DNA of 64,000 nucleotides from Gambelia wislizenii (GCA_030847615.1 JAUMIR010000003.1:26348501-26412500), one strand, 5' to 3'. Positions 10,191-21,449 are shown, counted from the stretch's first letter. Numbers and translations: made by a program. The notes: a model not told the origin generated them from the sequence alone.

Positions 10191-11757
10191 CCCATCTCTG
10201 TCCTGCTCTGTCCTGTAGATTCCATTCTGTATCCAGGTGCTTCCCACTACTCACTCCTTTTGCAAGGGAACATAGATGATACTGTATCTGAGAATTACTT
10301 TTTAAATAATGTTTCTGTCTGGGGAATTCTATGGCTTTAGTGAGCAAGATGCCAGGAATGCTAAAGAGTTGCCACAGCAGGCAACAATATGCAGAACAGT
10401 CAGAATTGTGTAGAAGCATCTTAATTAAAAGGGCAAAGACCTATTAAGGTCTTTTAGTCTCTTCCACTCTTCTGACTGGCCACTAGATATACATTTTCCT
10501 AGCAATAACAAGCTCTGAGTTGTGGATGTGTTTGGGTGGGACAAGATGCATGCATGAATAGATCTGTGTCAGTGTAAGACACTGAATTTTCTTCAGGATA
10601 GTCCTGAGTTGCTCATTTCTAACCTGTTTATTGATCATGCTTCAGGTACACAGGGTCACAAAAGCAAGTTTTTCTCATGGTTATTCTGGCACATATGAAG
10701 GTTGGGCCACAATAGTCGACTCTGCGCAAATATATTGGCAGGAGGCACTTATAGCAGGAGGTGTAATCTGTAATTCTTAACATTTAAGTATTTGACAATC
10801 AAGCCCTGTTCACTGTATTTGTACAACTTAAGTACAGGAGGCCATTAGAAAGAACTCTGTCTTTAAATAATACTTTCTCTGTTGACTTATTGCTGGATGA
10901 AGCAACAGCAACTATAAGGGAATATATAATTTGTATCTTTGTGTTTGTCTGGCATTTAAAAGACCTGGAATTAGTTAGAATTTGTATTTTATATAGTATC
11001 TACTATATAAATTGTATTAGAAAGAATGAAGATAGGAATACAAGAAAACTCTTCTGTCCTGAAGTCTATGTATGTCCTCACTTGTGGCTGGTTCCCCCTC
11101 TCTGTCCCCCTTCCCCTCTCTCCCACAAACATGAAGTGTTAATGTCATCCCTCACAAACCACCTTTATTCCTCTCAGCTTGCTCTGGGAGACATTTCTCT
11201 GCAATCACACCTCTCTCCAAATCACTACTGTTACCACATTGAAATGAAGACTCCCAAACAGTCATCTAAGAAAAATTGCCTTTGTGTTACACTTTGCTAG
11301 TCTCAATGGAGCCTGTATCACATGTTTCTAAATTCAGAAGTTCAATAATGAGCTTGTTGTGGAGTCTTTTGAAAGGTTGTAGCCTCTGTATGTGTTTGCC
11401 AAGCTTTTTCTTCATTGTTCTACAGTGCTAAATCCATAAATCATTTGCCTGACAAATATTCAGTGTTTTCCTGAGGCAAAGCTTGGAAATTTGCTTTCAT
11501 TAACTGCAGATCCTAATCAAACATCCCTGTGCCAGATCCTGATATACAAAAACTCTTCCTGCAAGTATTGCTATCTTTTCTTCTGCTTCTTGCAAGCCCA
11601 GTATCTTATCTTGATATTCAATTGATGCAATTGTTTTGCCTATTCGATGTAGTTGATTGCATCTTGCTGTTCTATCTGGAAGGGATATGGCTCTGAAAGC
11701 AGATAAGATCAATACAGAAGGGTTCACCAAATAAGTATCTTTCACCAAATGCCTTGC
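10191..11757. other. Unannotated, mostly unique sequence
   Basis: No transposon or gene is recognisable. The 136-codon frame at 10890-11300 contains low-complexity and Ser/Pro/His-rich sequence without a domain and is probably chance. Confidence 0.4.
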
Positions 11758-11760
11758 AAT

Positions 11761-12089
11761 GGACTTTTTTGGACGTTTAAAAAGCAACGCAAGCAGCCTC
11801 GTCAGCTTGCGAGGCTGCTGCGCTGCAAAGCGTCAGTTTCAGATGACGCTCGCCCCTGGCGGTACTGTTGCGGTACCGCGGGGAGAGTTGAGCATCATAT
11901 TTGCTTGATTTTTACTCACAAAAGTTGATTGTGAGTAAAAATCAAGCAAATATGACGCTCAACTCTCCCCGCGGTACCGCAACAGTACCACCAGGGGCGA
12001 GCGTCATCCGAAACTGACGCTTTGCAGTGCAGCAGCCTTGCAAGCTGACAAGGCTGCTTGCGTTGCTTTTTAAACATCTGAAAAAGTCC
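11761..12089. mobile_element. Hairpin (foldback) MITE, family H1, copy 1
   Basis: The element is one long hairpin: arms 11761-11921 and 11929-12089, 161 bp each, with a 7-nt loop. I count about nine mismatches, most of them C/T or G/A at CpG sites. Termini are GGACTTTTT...AAAAAGTCC. The 3-bp direct repeat AAT flanks it (11758-11760 and 12090-12092), a TSD length typical of PIF/Harbinger transposons. It is non-coding. A second copy is at 56588. Confidence 0.92.
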
Positions 12090-12258
12090 AATGTCTGCTT
12101 GGGCCACCATTTTCTAAATGTGGTCAGGATTTACTTTTCCGCTTTAACAAACCTGGGTTTGTATCATGATATTTTGCACTAGAATACTAGGATGGCAAGT
12201 GAAGGATCAGAAAGACATGCCTCTTAAGGATGACCCCAGTGAATGTTTATGTTCTGGA

Positions 12259-12468
12259 TCTTCAAGTCATTTCAGATTTATGGCAACCCTAAGATGACCC
12301 ATGGGGGTTTCTTGGTAAGATTTGTTTAGAGTGGGTTTGCCATTGCCTTTCTTTGAGACTGAGAGTGTAATTTGCCCAAGGTCACCCAATTGGTTTCTGT
12401 GGCTGAAGGGGGGATTCAAGTTTTGGTCTCACAGAATCCCAGATGAACACTCAAGCCACCACACCTCA
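12259..12468 (-). mobile_element. tRNA-derived CORE-type SINE, copy 1
   Basis: On the minus strand the SINE has a tRNA-like head (remnant at 12430-12468), a MIR-like core ('gaccttgggcaaatt', 'ctcag') and a LINE-derived tail with 'gccataaat...gacttgaag'. Related copies are at 38240 and 59421. The tail matches the RTE 3' end at 63438. Confidence 0.8.
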
Positions 12469-12714
12469 CTGACTCCTGAGTGACTGACCAATTTAAAATA
12501 AAAACCTCAGAATGTTTCATGCAAAATCATTCAAGTTTTGATGCTTTTTCATTATGTAAAAACAGCTTTGATGAGTAACTTTCAGTTGTCAGTTTTTACA
12601 ATCTTTGTGGATTCTAACTGGTTCACATTTCTACCATTCAGTTTGTCTGCAGCTCCTCACATATTGAAAAAGTTGTAGAGGCACATATTGTGGTTGTAGA
12701 GGCACATTTAAGGA

Positions 12715-13690
12715 CTCAGGATAATCATCTCACTGACAGTGCTCACCAATGGCTCCTCTTCATCCTGGAGAGAAGTGACTAGCATGATGCCACAGGATTC
12801 AACACCTTTATCAATGACTTGGATGATGGAATAGAGGGCATGCCTATCCAATTTGTAGATGACACCAAATTGGAAGGGGTAGCTGATACCACAGGGGACA
12901 GGTACAAAATTCAAAATGACCTTAATAGACTAGAAAGCTGGGCCAAAACTATCAAAATGAATTTCAACAGGGATAAATGCAGTGTACTACACTTAGGGAG
13001 GAAAAAAAATGAAACACACAGATACAGGATGGGTGACACTTGTCTTGATGGCAGTACATGTGAAAGGGATCTAGGAGTCTTAGTGGACCGCAAACTGAAC
13101 ATGAGTCAGCAGTGTGATGCAGCAGCTAAAAAAGCCAATACTTTTCTAGGCTGCATCAATAGGAGTACTGTATAGCGTCTTGATTGAGGGAAGTAATAGT
13201 GCCACTCTCTTGTGCTTTGGTCAGACCTCATTTTGAATACTGTATCCAGTTCTGGGCACCACAATTCAAGAAGGATAAGGAAGCTGGAGCATGTCCAGAG
13301 TGACCAAAATGGTGAAAAATCTGGAAGCCATGCCCTATGAGGAGTGGCTTAGGGAGTCTGAGGAAGAGGTGATATGATAGCCATGTTTAAATATTTGAAG
13401 GGATCTCATATCGAGGATGGAGTAAGATTGTTTTCTGCTGCTCCAGAGACTAATACCTGGAACAATCTCTACAGGAAAAGAGATTCCACCGAAACATTTG
13501 GAAGAACTTCCTCATAGCAGTTTGACAGTGGAATGCACTGCCTCGGAGTGTGATAGAGTCTCCATCTTTGGAGGTTTTTAAACAGAGGTTGGATGGTGTG
13601 CTTTGATTGTGAGTTCCTGCATGGCAGGGGGTTGGACTGGATGGCCCTTGTAGTCTCTTTCAACACTGTGATTCTATTATTCTCTCTGTA
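12715..13690 (+). mobile_element. CR1 LINE, 5'-truncated, copy 1
   Basis: The fragment covers the reverse-transcriptase C-terminal half and 3' end of a CR1 element. The 3' end 'ggttggactggatggccctt...gattctat' is the standard CR1 terminus. A 1-gap junction near 12797 removes part of the RT domain. It is directly followed by DIRS sequence. Confidence 0.88.
12795..13500 (+). pseudogene. CR1 reverse transcriptase C-terminal remnant
   Basis: The translation contains 'FINDLDDGIEG', 'FVDDTKL' (the F/Y-x-DD catalytic box, first residue Val instead of the usual Ala), 'LGVLVDRKL' and '[13 protein letters not shown]', all characteristic of CR1 RT and thumb. After 13175 the frame is lost by a stop and indels, and later pieces ('MFKYLKG', 'LFSAAPET') are in other frames. 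The product would be inactive. Confidence 0.85.
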
Positions 13691-13719
13691 CATAGATGAT
13701 TGAGTGATAGTTGTGGACT

Positions 13720-15415
13720 CAGGATCTGCTCTGCACAGAAGCCTTCACAACATTAGATTGAAAATCAATACAATGATGTCACATTTTATTCCAACTTGAT
13801 ACCTTCAATTTATTAGAGTCCATCTGAATTCTGGGCATAAAAGCGCTCTTTTGCCTTGTGACAGTGCTGCTACCCTGATGACTGCAATATGGAAAGTGCA
13901 GCCTACTACCTCCTTGGCAGCACAAATGTCATCAGTCCTCTTAGGACCAATGACATCCACAATCTCCATCAAACTCTGTGCATGTATTCATTGGAGAGTT
14001 TTGCACAGTTGGCTTCTTTGTGATATCCTTTCCTGATATCAACAATCCCCTCTAAAGTCTCAGCCTTGCAATATGGGACAACCTGTAACAAGTTATTATG
14101 TACCAGCCACTGAGCAAGGGAGGTACCAGCCATCCTTGCTTCGTGGCTAATGCATGATAGCTTTTTACAGGGTGGCCTATTCCACCAAAACATCATCACT
14201 ATTATGGAACCTCTGATCAGGAGTAGGGTGCTCACCAATATTTCCCCATTCAGGGTTGTGGTCCCACAAGGAGTGAAAAGGACACATCAGCATATCAGGG
14301 AGAGTAGTTCCATTGGCTACAGACAACATTGCAATGTCAACAAGCAAGATTATACCCAGTCAGGTTTCAGTTCTAACCCTAGTTTGCCCCAGTTCTAATG
14401 ACACATCACTCAGGCAGACAATTTGCTCTAAAACTAGATATGTTGACTTGTTGAAATGATCTGTTGAAATGTTCACAAACTGGATTTGCAGTCCTTAAGA
14501 CTGATATTATGGTGAATTTACCGTCATCAGAAATAATTTCAGAAATTCAGTAGGTAACAAAGGCTTCCAGGAAGCCAACTACTCAAAGCTTTATCATTAT
14601 AAAAAGAGATTCTTCAAGGAACTTCTTCACACACAAGATAAAAGCTTAAAAGACAGGCACTTTTCATACTCCTCTTACCTGGCACCTATTTCAGCCTGTT
14701 CCCCACCACCATATGCACATTCCTGGTTCTCCTTGCCTGAGATGAAGAGATTTATATGTAGTGTATGAAATCTCTACTCAGTCATCACTAGCCCTACTCC
14801 ATCATGGAGCCTTTTTGTCATTCTTTCACAACTGGGACATAAGCCTTTTGAACCCTTGGCAAACTATAATTTATGACTGCTATCCATGAAAATGACATTC
14901 TTAGTTGCTGTAACATCAGCTAGAAGGGCAGGAGAATTGTGTGCTTTGCAGCTAGATCCTTCCTTTTTGGACACCCACAAGGACAAGATCATTCTTACAG
15001 CTGACATACATTTTTGCCTAAGGTGGTGCCTTTGTTGCATTGCTCTCATTATATCTTCTTACCAACCTACAGTGCAGAATCCTTCCTCAGAGCCTGATGC
15101 TGTATTATACTCCCTTGATATATTCAGAGCTCTCATCTTTTACATTGACAAAACTTTCTATAAGCCACAGTGGTTGTTTATATGCTACGGTGCTACAAGG
15201 TAGGGACTTCCAGTATCCCACAGTACTTAGTAAAGTGGTTATGCTACCAGCTTGCCAGATTTCCATTACGGTACTTATGGCAACTGAGTAATTCTAATAG
15301 GATCACAGCTATATCAGCAGCCTTCCTGGCTGCTGCTGCTATGCCTAAGATATGCAAGGTGGATACCTAGTCTCAACTATCAATTTTCATTTGCCATTGT
15401 AGAATAGATGTCAAG
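13720..15415 (+). mobile_element. DIRS retrotransposon remnant (RT end, RNase H, tyrosine recombinase)
   Basis: The translated pieces, in changing frames, run in the order expected for DIRS: 'LQFIRVHLNSGHKSA' and 'LLGPMTSTIS' (end of RT), 'TDNIAMS' (RNase H-like region, about 14320) and then the recombinase. Stops and shifts break every module. DIRS elements integrate by a tyrosine recombinase and leave no TSD. The 5' part is absent; the piece begins just after CR1 copy 1. Confidence 0.65.
14840..15415 (+). pseudogene. DIRS-type tyrosine recombinase remnant
   Basis: At 14886-15010 the frame reads 'TFLVAVTSARRAGELCAL', then a PSFL motif. This is the conserved stretch around the first catalytic Arg of DIRS recombinases. 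Later pieces give 'LDIFRALIFYIDKT', 'LFICYG' and 'ICKVDTWSQ'-like residues (here a stop replaces the Trp). The catalytic H-x-x-R/Tyr region is not intact. Matching is by eye to the family pattern. Confidence 0.6.
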
Positions 15416-15420
15416 TATCC

Positions 15421-15487
15421 TGTGATAGGTTCCCCTTAGGGTCACCATAAGTCAGAGATGAGTTGAAGGTAGACAGCAACAACAAAC
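15421..15487 (+). mobile_element. SINE/RTE 3' tail fragment
   Basis: It reads 'tagggtcaccataagtcag', then 'gagttgaagg' and (CAA)n. This is the tail shared by the CORE-type SINE, the 5S SINE and the RTE LINE in this window. Confidence 0.75.
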
Positions 15488-15488
15488 C

Positions 15489-15840
15489 ACAGGATATGTC
15501 TTTAGATAGAGCTGTGCTTCCTTCTGTCCTCCCGTGACATTTATGTCTGCTCTTCAGGTGAGTCCTTTGGTTTTTCATATGTGTAAATCACAAAGACATA
15601 AGAAGAAAGAAGAAGAAATACTGTGGTGGTTTGACTGGTTTAAAGGTCTGCCAGTGTGTGGGCACTGCTCTTCCCTTTCCCCACCCCATGACCTGGAATG
15701 GCCATTGGACTGTTGTGTGGAATATTGCTGATCCATAAATATACTGCCAGAATTGAATAGCATATAAGCCTAAATCTTTATCTAGCTATTTTTTCAGACT
15801 TTGAAACAGACTATGCGTACATCATCTTGGGTTGCTGGCA
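15489..15840. other. Unannotated stretch
   Basis: No repeat or gene is recognised. Overlapping 60-codon frames on both strands (15534-15763) have no domain. Confidence 0.4.
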
Positions 15841-15844
15841 AAAT

Positions 15845-15960
15845 TCAATACCTTATTTATTTATTTCTCTAGAATATACATTTCACCTTTCGGAACATAG
15901 CCTTCCCAAGATGACTCACAAGAATTATATAAGATAATAAAAATACAGCTAGAATAATTC
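15845..15960 (-). mobile_element. L2/CR1-like LINE 3' tail
   Basis: On the minus strand the region shows 'gagtcatcttgggaagg', a 'tgaaatgtatatt' block and AAATAAATAAATAAGG, the usual ending of lizard L2-type elements. Confidence 0.55.
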
Positions 15961-17689
15961 ATCATGATCACATAGGACTAGTACTCCAAAAATGTTATAC
16001 AGCTAGGTATGACAATTCGGGGGGGGGGGGAGTAAAAATGAAACATAGCAGTCACTTAATCCATTATAAATTAAATCCAGCATATTAGTTAAAGGTGGAA
16101 AGTTGAAAGGTTTTCAAGGCCTGTTCAAAACCCAATGAGATGGGGTCTGACACATCCCATTTATGATGATGTTGGGGCTGGCCCAAAACATTTTGTGGTT
16201 CAGTCCGAAGGACAAGATGGCACCAATTTACAGAACCCAACTGGACTGGAAACTGAACATTGTTTCTATACTGGCAATGTGTCGAAAGCAACAGGCTTAG
16301 AAGCTACAAAACAGGCCAGATGGCACACACAACATTATCTTCAAACATCTCACTGTCATTCCCCCAAATCTGCTTCAATCTTCTGGTTGGTAGAGCCACT
16401 CCTGGCAAGAAGGCCCATTAATATAGGACCACCACAGAAAGTAAATGGTAGCTTGATTCTGGCTTAAGTTCTTTGTAAATCAGCATTAACCCACATTAAT
16501 AAAAATAAAAGAATAATCTGAGGTGCTACTTTTGAATACTTTCCAATGCTCACTGCCCCAAAAATCTTAAAATTGTACAATATTGAGTTTCAATAGCAAG
16601 CCTAATTTACAGGTACCACATTAGGTTTGATTAAAATGATCTTCCACAAGTAATGATAGATTAGAAAAATGACCCTTCTCATGGTTATTACCGTGAACAG
16701 GGACCAGCTTCGCAATCAAGTGTTGAGATCATTTATGTATTATCTTCACACTCACTGTTTTTGTCCAGCTTCATAATTGTCACCACATGAAGATAGCCAA
16801 TGCATTTAGTATATTTATAACAACATTTTTGAAACTTTGCAGATCTGCTTTACAGAAAAAGAAAACTCGTCTGTGTTCTTGCATTTCTTTCATGATAAGA
16901 AGGTAGCTAAGTGCTTTTAAGACCCAAGTTTTAAAATGCCCTTTACTTATTTTGGATGCTTATATTGCAAAGCTTCAAGAGAATTACTTTTTAAACATAC
17001 ATTCTTAAGGTCAGCAGAAAAATATTGTTCTTGGCTACTACCCTGATTAAACCAGACATTTTAATAAGTATTATGATATGTTTTTTGATGGATAGTCACC
17101 TGTATACCCTGTGATCCACTGAAAGTTGGCCAGTCAAGTTGAGCCTTAGCTGCTCGGTGTCAAAATTTCCCATCTTTCCCCTGATTAATGTTTCCTTTTG
17201 TGATCTGAAAAGGAAATGTCTGGAGGTTTCTTTCTCCACACAGCAACCACTCAGGATTAAAAGGGGAAGATCTGTTGCTCATTTTTTTCCCTCTTTAAAA
17301 TAGGGAGATGTATTTTGTGGAAAAAGTACACCACATACAGAAAGCAATAAATCTATGAACAGTTCTTTGACTTGAAAGAGTTATTGTATAACAAATTTGT
17401 TTAGAATGATCTTGTACATATCTTTTAATTTTCATAAAAAATAAATTAAAATGAAGGTGTCATTGATTTCCATGCTAAATGCCATGTAATTTAAATCCAG
17501 GTTCCTATATGATGTGGGAAATGCTATTAAAGATTGACCAAAATATGTATGTAAGGTATCAATTCAGTGATGCCTAAGCAAATAGATTAAAAATCCTTCA
17601 TTGACAAATATTGTATTTGAAGTAACAGGAAAGTTCTGCCTATGGTACATGATTTGTAATAGCTGTTTAAAACAATGCAGCTCTTGAAA
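15961..17689. other. Unannotated, mostly unique sequence
   Basis: The stretch contains a G10 homopolymer around 16020 and a short MITE-like piece near 16172-16240 ('ggggctggcccaaaacattttg'). The rest is AT-rich and unrecognised. The 110-codon frame 16135-16467 has no domain. Confidence 0.4.
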
Positions 17690-17968
17690 ATGGTGTTAAA
17701 GAACATGATTTAAATTTAAAGCAGCATTAAAGACTAGTCTCTTCCAGCAGGCCTATCCAGATAGTTTTAAATTATGAATTTTAAACTGTGTATTGGTTGT
17801 TTTAAAATGTCTTGGTTTGGTTTTACTTGTTATTTTAAACTCATATATGTTTTTAACTGATACGTGTTTTTAACCAACATTTAATTATATGTTAATTTTT
17901 TTGTTCCCCATCTTGATCCATAGGGAGAAGTGGGTAATAATAATAATAATAATAGTAATAGTAATATT
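17690..17968 (+). mobile_element. L2 LINE 3' UTR and (TAA)n tail
   Basis: The sequence ends 'tgttccccatcttgatcc', 'gggagaagtggg', then TAATAATAA. This is the typical L2 3' end of reptiles. The upstream part is the T-rich 3' UTR; coding sequence is missing. Confidence 0.75.
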
Positions 17969-18221
17969 TCAGTAGATCTGGTAAAACTAAGGACTTTATC
18001 AGACCAGGCAAATATGGCATCATAAGGGCGCCTAATGATTGCAAAAGGGCATGCATAGCAGATGACGTCATCCTTTTGCGATCATGTACTGTAAATGAGG
18101 TGTCCTTTTCTATTGATAGTCCAAGCTGTCAATAGATCTCCCTTTCCACTTTTCTGCCGGCATTGCTGGTATTTGAACCCTTGCAACATTATGCTCATAT
18201 GAATACAATGTCAATGGGCAA

Positions 18222-18373
18222 ACACTTTTATTTATTTTATTTAGTTATTTATACCCCGCTGTTCAGCCACAAGGCTATCAGAGTGGCTTACAAATTGTTG
18301 TAAGCAATAGCAGTTTACACATGTACACTGCAATAAGCAGCTTCCAATGTGTGTTAGCTAATTGCCCCTTTTG
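18222..18373 (-). mobile_element. tRNA-derived SINE (L2-tailed), 3' fragment
   Basis: On the minus strand this is the 3' part of the SINE seen complete at 62511: 'ggcaattagctaacac', 'agcctt...tggctga' and 'ggggtataaataa'. It sits inside TIR copy A and so is younger than it. Confidence 0.75.
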
Positions 18374-18470
18374 TACTTTTGTACTTGGGACTTTTAAAGT
18401 GTGCTTACCTGTGTACTTGGGACTTTTAAAGTGTGTACTTGTGTACTTGTGACTTTTAAAGTGTGTTTCT
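18374..18470 (+). repeat. Minisatellite, about 3 units
   Basis: The unit 'gtacttgggacttttaaagt' plus a GTG-rich spacer repeats three times (about 18388, 18415 and 18446) inside TIR copy A. Copy B has the unit once ('gcttgggactgttaaagt'-like at 36985), so the array grew in this copy. Confidence 0.75.
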
Positions 18471-18731
18471 ATGCTTTTCTGAACATTTTATTTGTTTATT
18501 TTGTTTTTATTTTTAATTTCCCACACTAGCATCTTCTTATGAGACTCTATGAGATTTCAACCCTGGAAGTAAACGGAGCTTCATTTGTGCTCTGTTACTG
18601 CCAGGGAAGCCTCACTGATAATGGAAAAGGTAGGTCTGGTTGGGGGGTTCTTTTGCCAGCATAAGAATGACACAATTTATGCCAGTAAAAGAATGTTAAG
18701 GATTGGGGGGGGGAGTCTGATAAATTCCTAA

Positions 18732-19565
18732 GCAATTTGGGTTCTGGACCTGGTCAGTTTCTCAGAGGTAGGCAATGTTAGAACCAAATGAAACCAGTCA
18801 GGGTTCCAAGGAAGGAGAGGGATACATGCTTCCCCGCTCTCTTCTCCTCTCTCTTCGATGCAGACATTATTAAGTGCTAAATGTGTGATTACACAAAGCA
18901 GTTAATTGTTGTTATTTACTCTTTTAATGAAACTGTAAGCACACAAAATTGTTGCCAATGAACTGTCATCTTTACATTGAGCTAGAACCGTACTTTTAGT
19001 AGTGGGAAAACTAAAACAGAGGAACTGTTACCTGTCACTAGGCATCCAACAAGTTTAAGCAGACTTAGATGGGATATGAACCCAGTTATATTTGTCCTCC
19101 AACCATGCTGGCTTTGGTTATCATCAGCTGTCATATAGAGGCAGTGGCTGCTCTGCATAGGTCTCTTTTTTACTGCCAATTGTGAAGTAAACCAAGAATT
19201 AAAGTAGATATGATGCCTGATTTCATGTAGCCCCCATCCAGTGTTTTCTGACTGGACAAATTGCAGCTTCAGAAGTTGTACTTCAAGTTCTGGTGAAATT
19301 GTCCCATGCCTATATCTTTTGTCTCCCTTAGAAAAAGAAGCTGGGAGTGATTTTTAATAGAATAGAATAGAAATATCGGTAGGAGGTGAAAGGTTAAAAA
19401 GCCCTTCCCCATCCTCCTTCTCTTCTTTTGTCAGTCCAGCCTTCCACAGCAGATTGCAGTATTTGTGACTGCACTTGAAGGACAGATGTCACAGGGTAAG
19501 GAGAACCTGCTTGCTACAGGATGTCTCACGTAGTTTAAATGAGCAGCTTGTGTTTAGTCAAAGGC
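18732..19565. other. Unannotated stretch
   Basis: No gene or clear repeat. An imperfect AATAGAATAG run is present at about 19358. Confidence 0.4.
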
Positions 19566-19647
19566 ATGCCCTTGCTTGCCAAGAAAACCCCCATGAAAGG
19601 GACACTATAAGATGGAAATAACTTGGAGGCACACAAAAACAAAAAAA
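19566..19647 (+). mobile_element. SINE 3' fragment with RTE-type tail
   Basis: The piece reads 'gccaagaaaaccccc', 'atgaaagggacac' and 'acttggaggcacaca' and ends in an A-rich run. It matches the core-to-tail part of the CORE/5S SINEs here. Confidence 0.65.
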
Positions 19648-19725
19648 TGTGCTCTATTTGGGGTTGCCTTTGAAGAATGTTTGGGGGAAATGTTTGTACA
19701 AAGGGCTGTAGCCAGAGTGTTACTT

Positions 19726-20375
19726 GGGGACAGGTTACTAGATGATGAAAATGCTCCTCATAGAATTCTAGGAGAGTACCTTTTGTCCCAACACACTGTG
19801 AACATGATTTGCAGTATTTGGAAGGAGGGGGCACAAAACCCCCATCTACTGTGTGGGAAAAGCTTTGTGGCTTTCCCCAAAGTTTAAAAAAAATAATACG
19901 TGGAAATGTGCATTACTGCTCATTTGGACATCCTATTCAGTACACTGCACATTCTCAGTAAGGGTGGAAGTGGAAAGTGGATTGGTCAAACATGCACAGG
20001 GGTGGCAGTGGGGGCTTGCTGGCTATGAAGTGTCCGGAAGCACCATTGTTTAGTTTCGTTATCGATTGTACACTTTTTTGCTGCGCTGAGGTGACCAAAT
20101 AACATTTTTAAGCCAAAGGTTGCAATTGTACACCTTTGATTTACAGTTTTTTAAAAAATACTGTGCATCAGTGACAACATGTGGAGAATAATAACATGCT
20201 GTAATTTACTTGGCCACCATCTTGATTCGCAGACATGGGTGTGTTATACTTCAAACACAGACAGCTTTGCATAGAATTGATTTTGCAAAAGGACCGTGGA
20301 GACAAATGAACACTGCTGCAAATTTGTGTTAATGCGCAGCAATCAGCATTATATCTTCTCATCTAGACAACCCCT
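19726..20375 (+). mobile_element. Non-autonomous DNA transposon, 'TCTAGATGRTGAAAA' family, copy 1
   Basis: The start 'ctagatgatgaaaatgctcctcat' and the end 'catctagacaacccc' form terminal inverted repeats. The interior blocks 'ttgtcccaa', 'tttggaaggagggggca', 'ctttgtggctttcc', 'ttggtcaaacatgcacagggg' and 'ccaccatcttg' recur at 33669 and 38683. It has no transposase. The TSD is not resolved. Confidence 0.65.
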
Positions 20376-20960
20376 AGGACTGTACAACTCCCCTTGGACA
20401 ATAGTTCCACTAGCTCCTGGTATGTTTCAGGGCACAATTCAAAGTGCTGGTCATGGCCTATAAAGCCCTATATGGCTTAGGTCCAGACTGTGGACATTTT
20501 CAGACAGCGCTAAACAGAGCTTATCGTGGGATGAGCTCTGGGAGAGGAACAGTGCTCTTGTGCAGCGGGGGGTTGTTTTCGGACACCGCCGTCCCTCTTC
20601 TGAGATAATCAGTGTCACTTCCGTTAAGCTTTGGAAGCGGCCGTGCCATATTTTAAGCACGGGCAACTTCCATGCTTAAAATATGGCACGGCTGCTTCCA
20701 AAGCTTAACGGAAGTGACACTGATGATCTCGGAAGAGGGACGGCGGCGGCCGAAAACGACCCCCCACTGCGCAAGAGCACTGCTCCTCTCCCGGGAGCTC
20801 ATCCCGCGATAAGCTCTGTTTAGCGCTGTCTGAAAATGTCCTGTATCTCCATATACAAGCCTGCCCACACCTTGAAATCCTGAGGGAAATCCTGAGGGGA
20901 AGCCCTTCATTCCCATCACCTTCACAGGCATGATTGGTTTGGACTGGAGATCAGGCCTCT
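20376..20960 (+). mobile_element. L2 LINE fragment, split by a hairpin MITE
   Basis: Before the hairpin the frame gives 'FRAQFKVLVMAYKALYGLGPD', written here with the match centred on the L2 pattern FK-V-L-x-YKAL-x-GLGP. After it comes 'KP..P..L'-like sequence with a damaged frame. Removing 20492-20844 restores the element, so the L2 is older. Confidence 0.8.
20492..20841. mobile_element. Hairpin (foldback) MITE, family H2
   Basis: The 350-bp element folds end to end. Arms of about 170 bp meet near 20660, and most mismatches between arms are CpG transitions. Termini are GGACATTTTCAGACAGCG and its reverse complement. TGT flanks both sides (20489-20491, 20842-20844). It is GC-rich and has no protein. 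The frames on both strands across it are mirror images of the same hairpin. Confidence 0.92.
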
Positions 20961-21018
20961 ACCCTTTTCTTCACTGGTTCCTACATTCTTGAATAGAATC
21001 TGAATCCGTGATGATCCA

Positions 21019-21449
21019 TGTTGGGGGATGATAGGACACTCAGTCCCCGGCAGAAGCCAAAAATATCTCAGCAGACTCAGCAGCAACCCATTACCAAGAA
21101 TAATCACACACAGAGTGTTTGTCATCCAAAGAAACAGGAGGCACTTTATCTTCAAGCTCAAGGCAGTTGCAGTTTGTACAGATATATATAGCAGACAGAC
21201 AAACTGCTTCACCAGACATCAAGGTATTTCAAGAGAAAGAATGCTCTGGACTGAGCCTTCTTTTATAGAGTTTCACAGGGCATTGGCTCCCTCAACCACA
21301 TGGGTACATTACATCAGATTTTGCACTCCGGACTCTATCCTGATGCTATGCCCTGCAGTAACCTTCTTATGCAGCTATGGCCTCAAGGCTAGCATGACTT
21401 AGCAATTGTTTGGCCATTTTCTATGAAATTCAGTCTCTTACTCCTGACA
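21019..21449 (-). mobile_element. Solo LTR of an endogenous LTR retroelement
   Basis: The 431-bp block starts TGTTGGGG and ends CTCCTGACA on the plus strand, giving TG...CA in both directions. The exact 5-bp TSD ATCCA lies at 21014-21018 and 21450-21454. On the minus strand a TATAAAAG box (about 21263) sits mid-element, as expected for an LTR promoter, so the minus orientation is likely. There is no internal coding sequence: recombination between LTRs would leave this structure. ERV versus gypsy origin cannot be told. Confidence 0.8.

Larger units (their letters stand above)
17991..18728 (+). mobile_element. TIR transposon, GGACTTTATCAGAC family, copy A
   Basis: The element begins GGACTTTATCAGAC and ends GTCTGATAAATTCC. 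It is flanked by TAA on both sides (17988-17990, 18729-18731), a TWA-type 3-bp TSD as in PIF/Harbinger. The interior includes 'tgcaaaagggcatgca', 'tgtcaatagatc' and 'ccggcattgctggt', shared with copies B (36687) and C (51944). A SINE fragment and a minisatellite have enlarged this copy. It has no transposase frame. Confidence 0.9.

Noticed and set aside
10890..11300. 136-codon open frame
   Set aside because: The composition is low-complexity and no known motif is present; it is likely chance in AT-rich DNA.
15300..15370. Complete, active tyrosine recombinase
   Set aside because: Frameshifts and a stop at the expected Trp; the catalytic end is not intact.
20453..21402. Overlapping frames on both strands around 20.5-21.4 kb
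   Set aside because: They mirror the hairpin arms or cross the solo LTR; long palindromes keep frames open on both strands.
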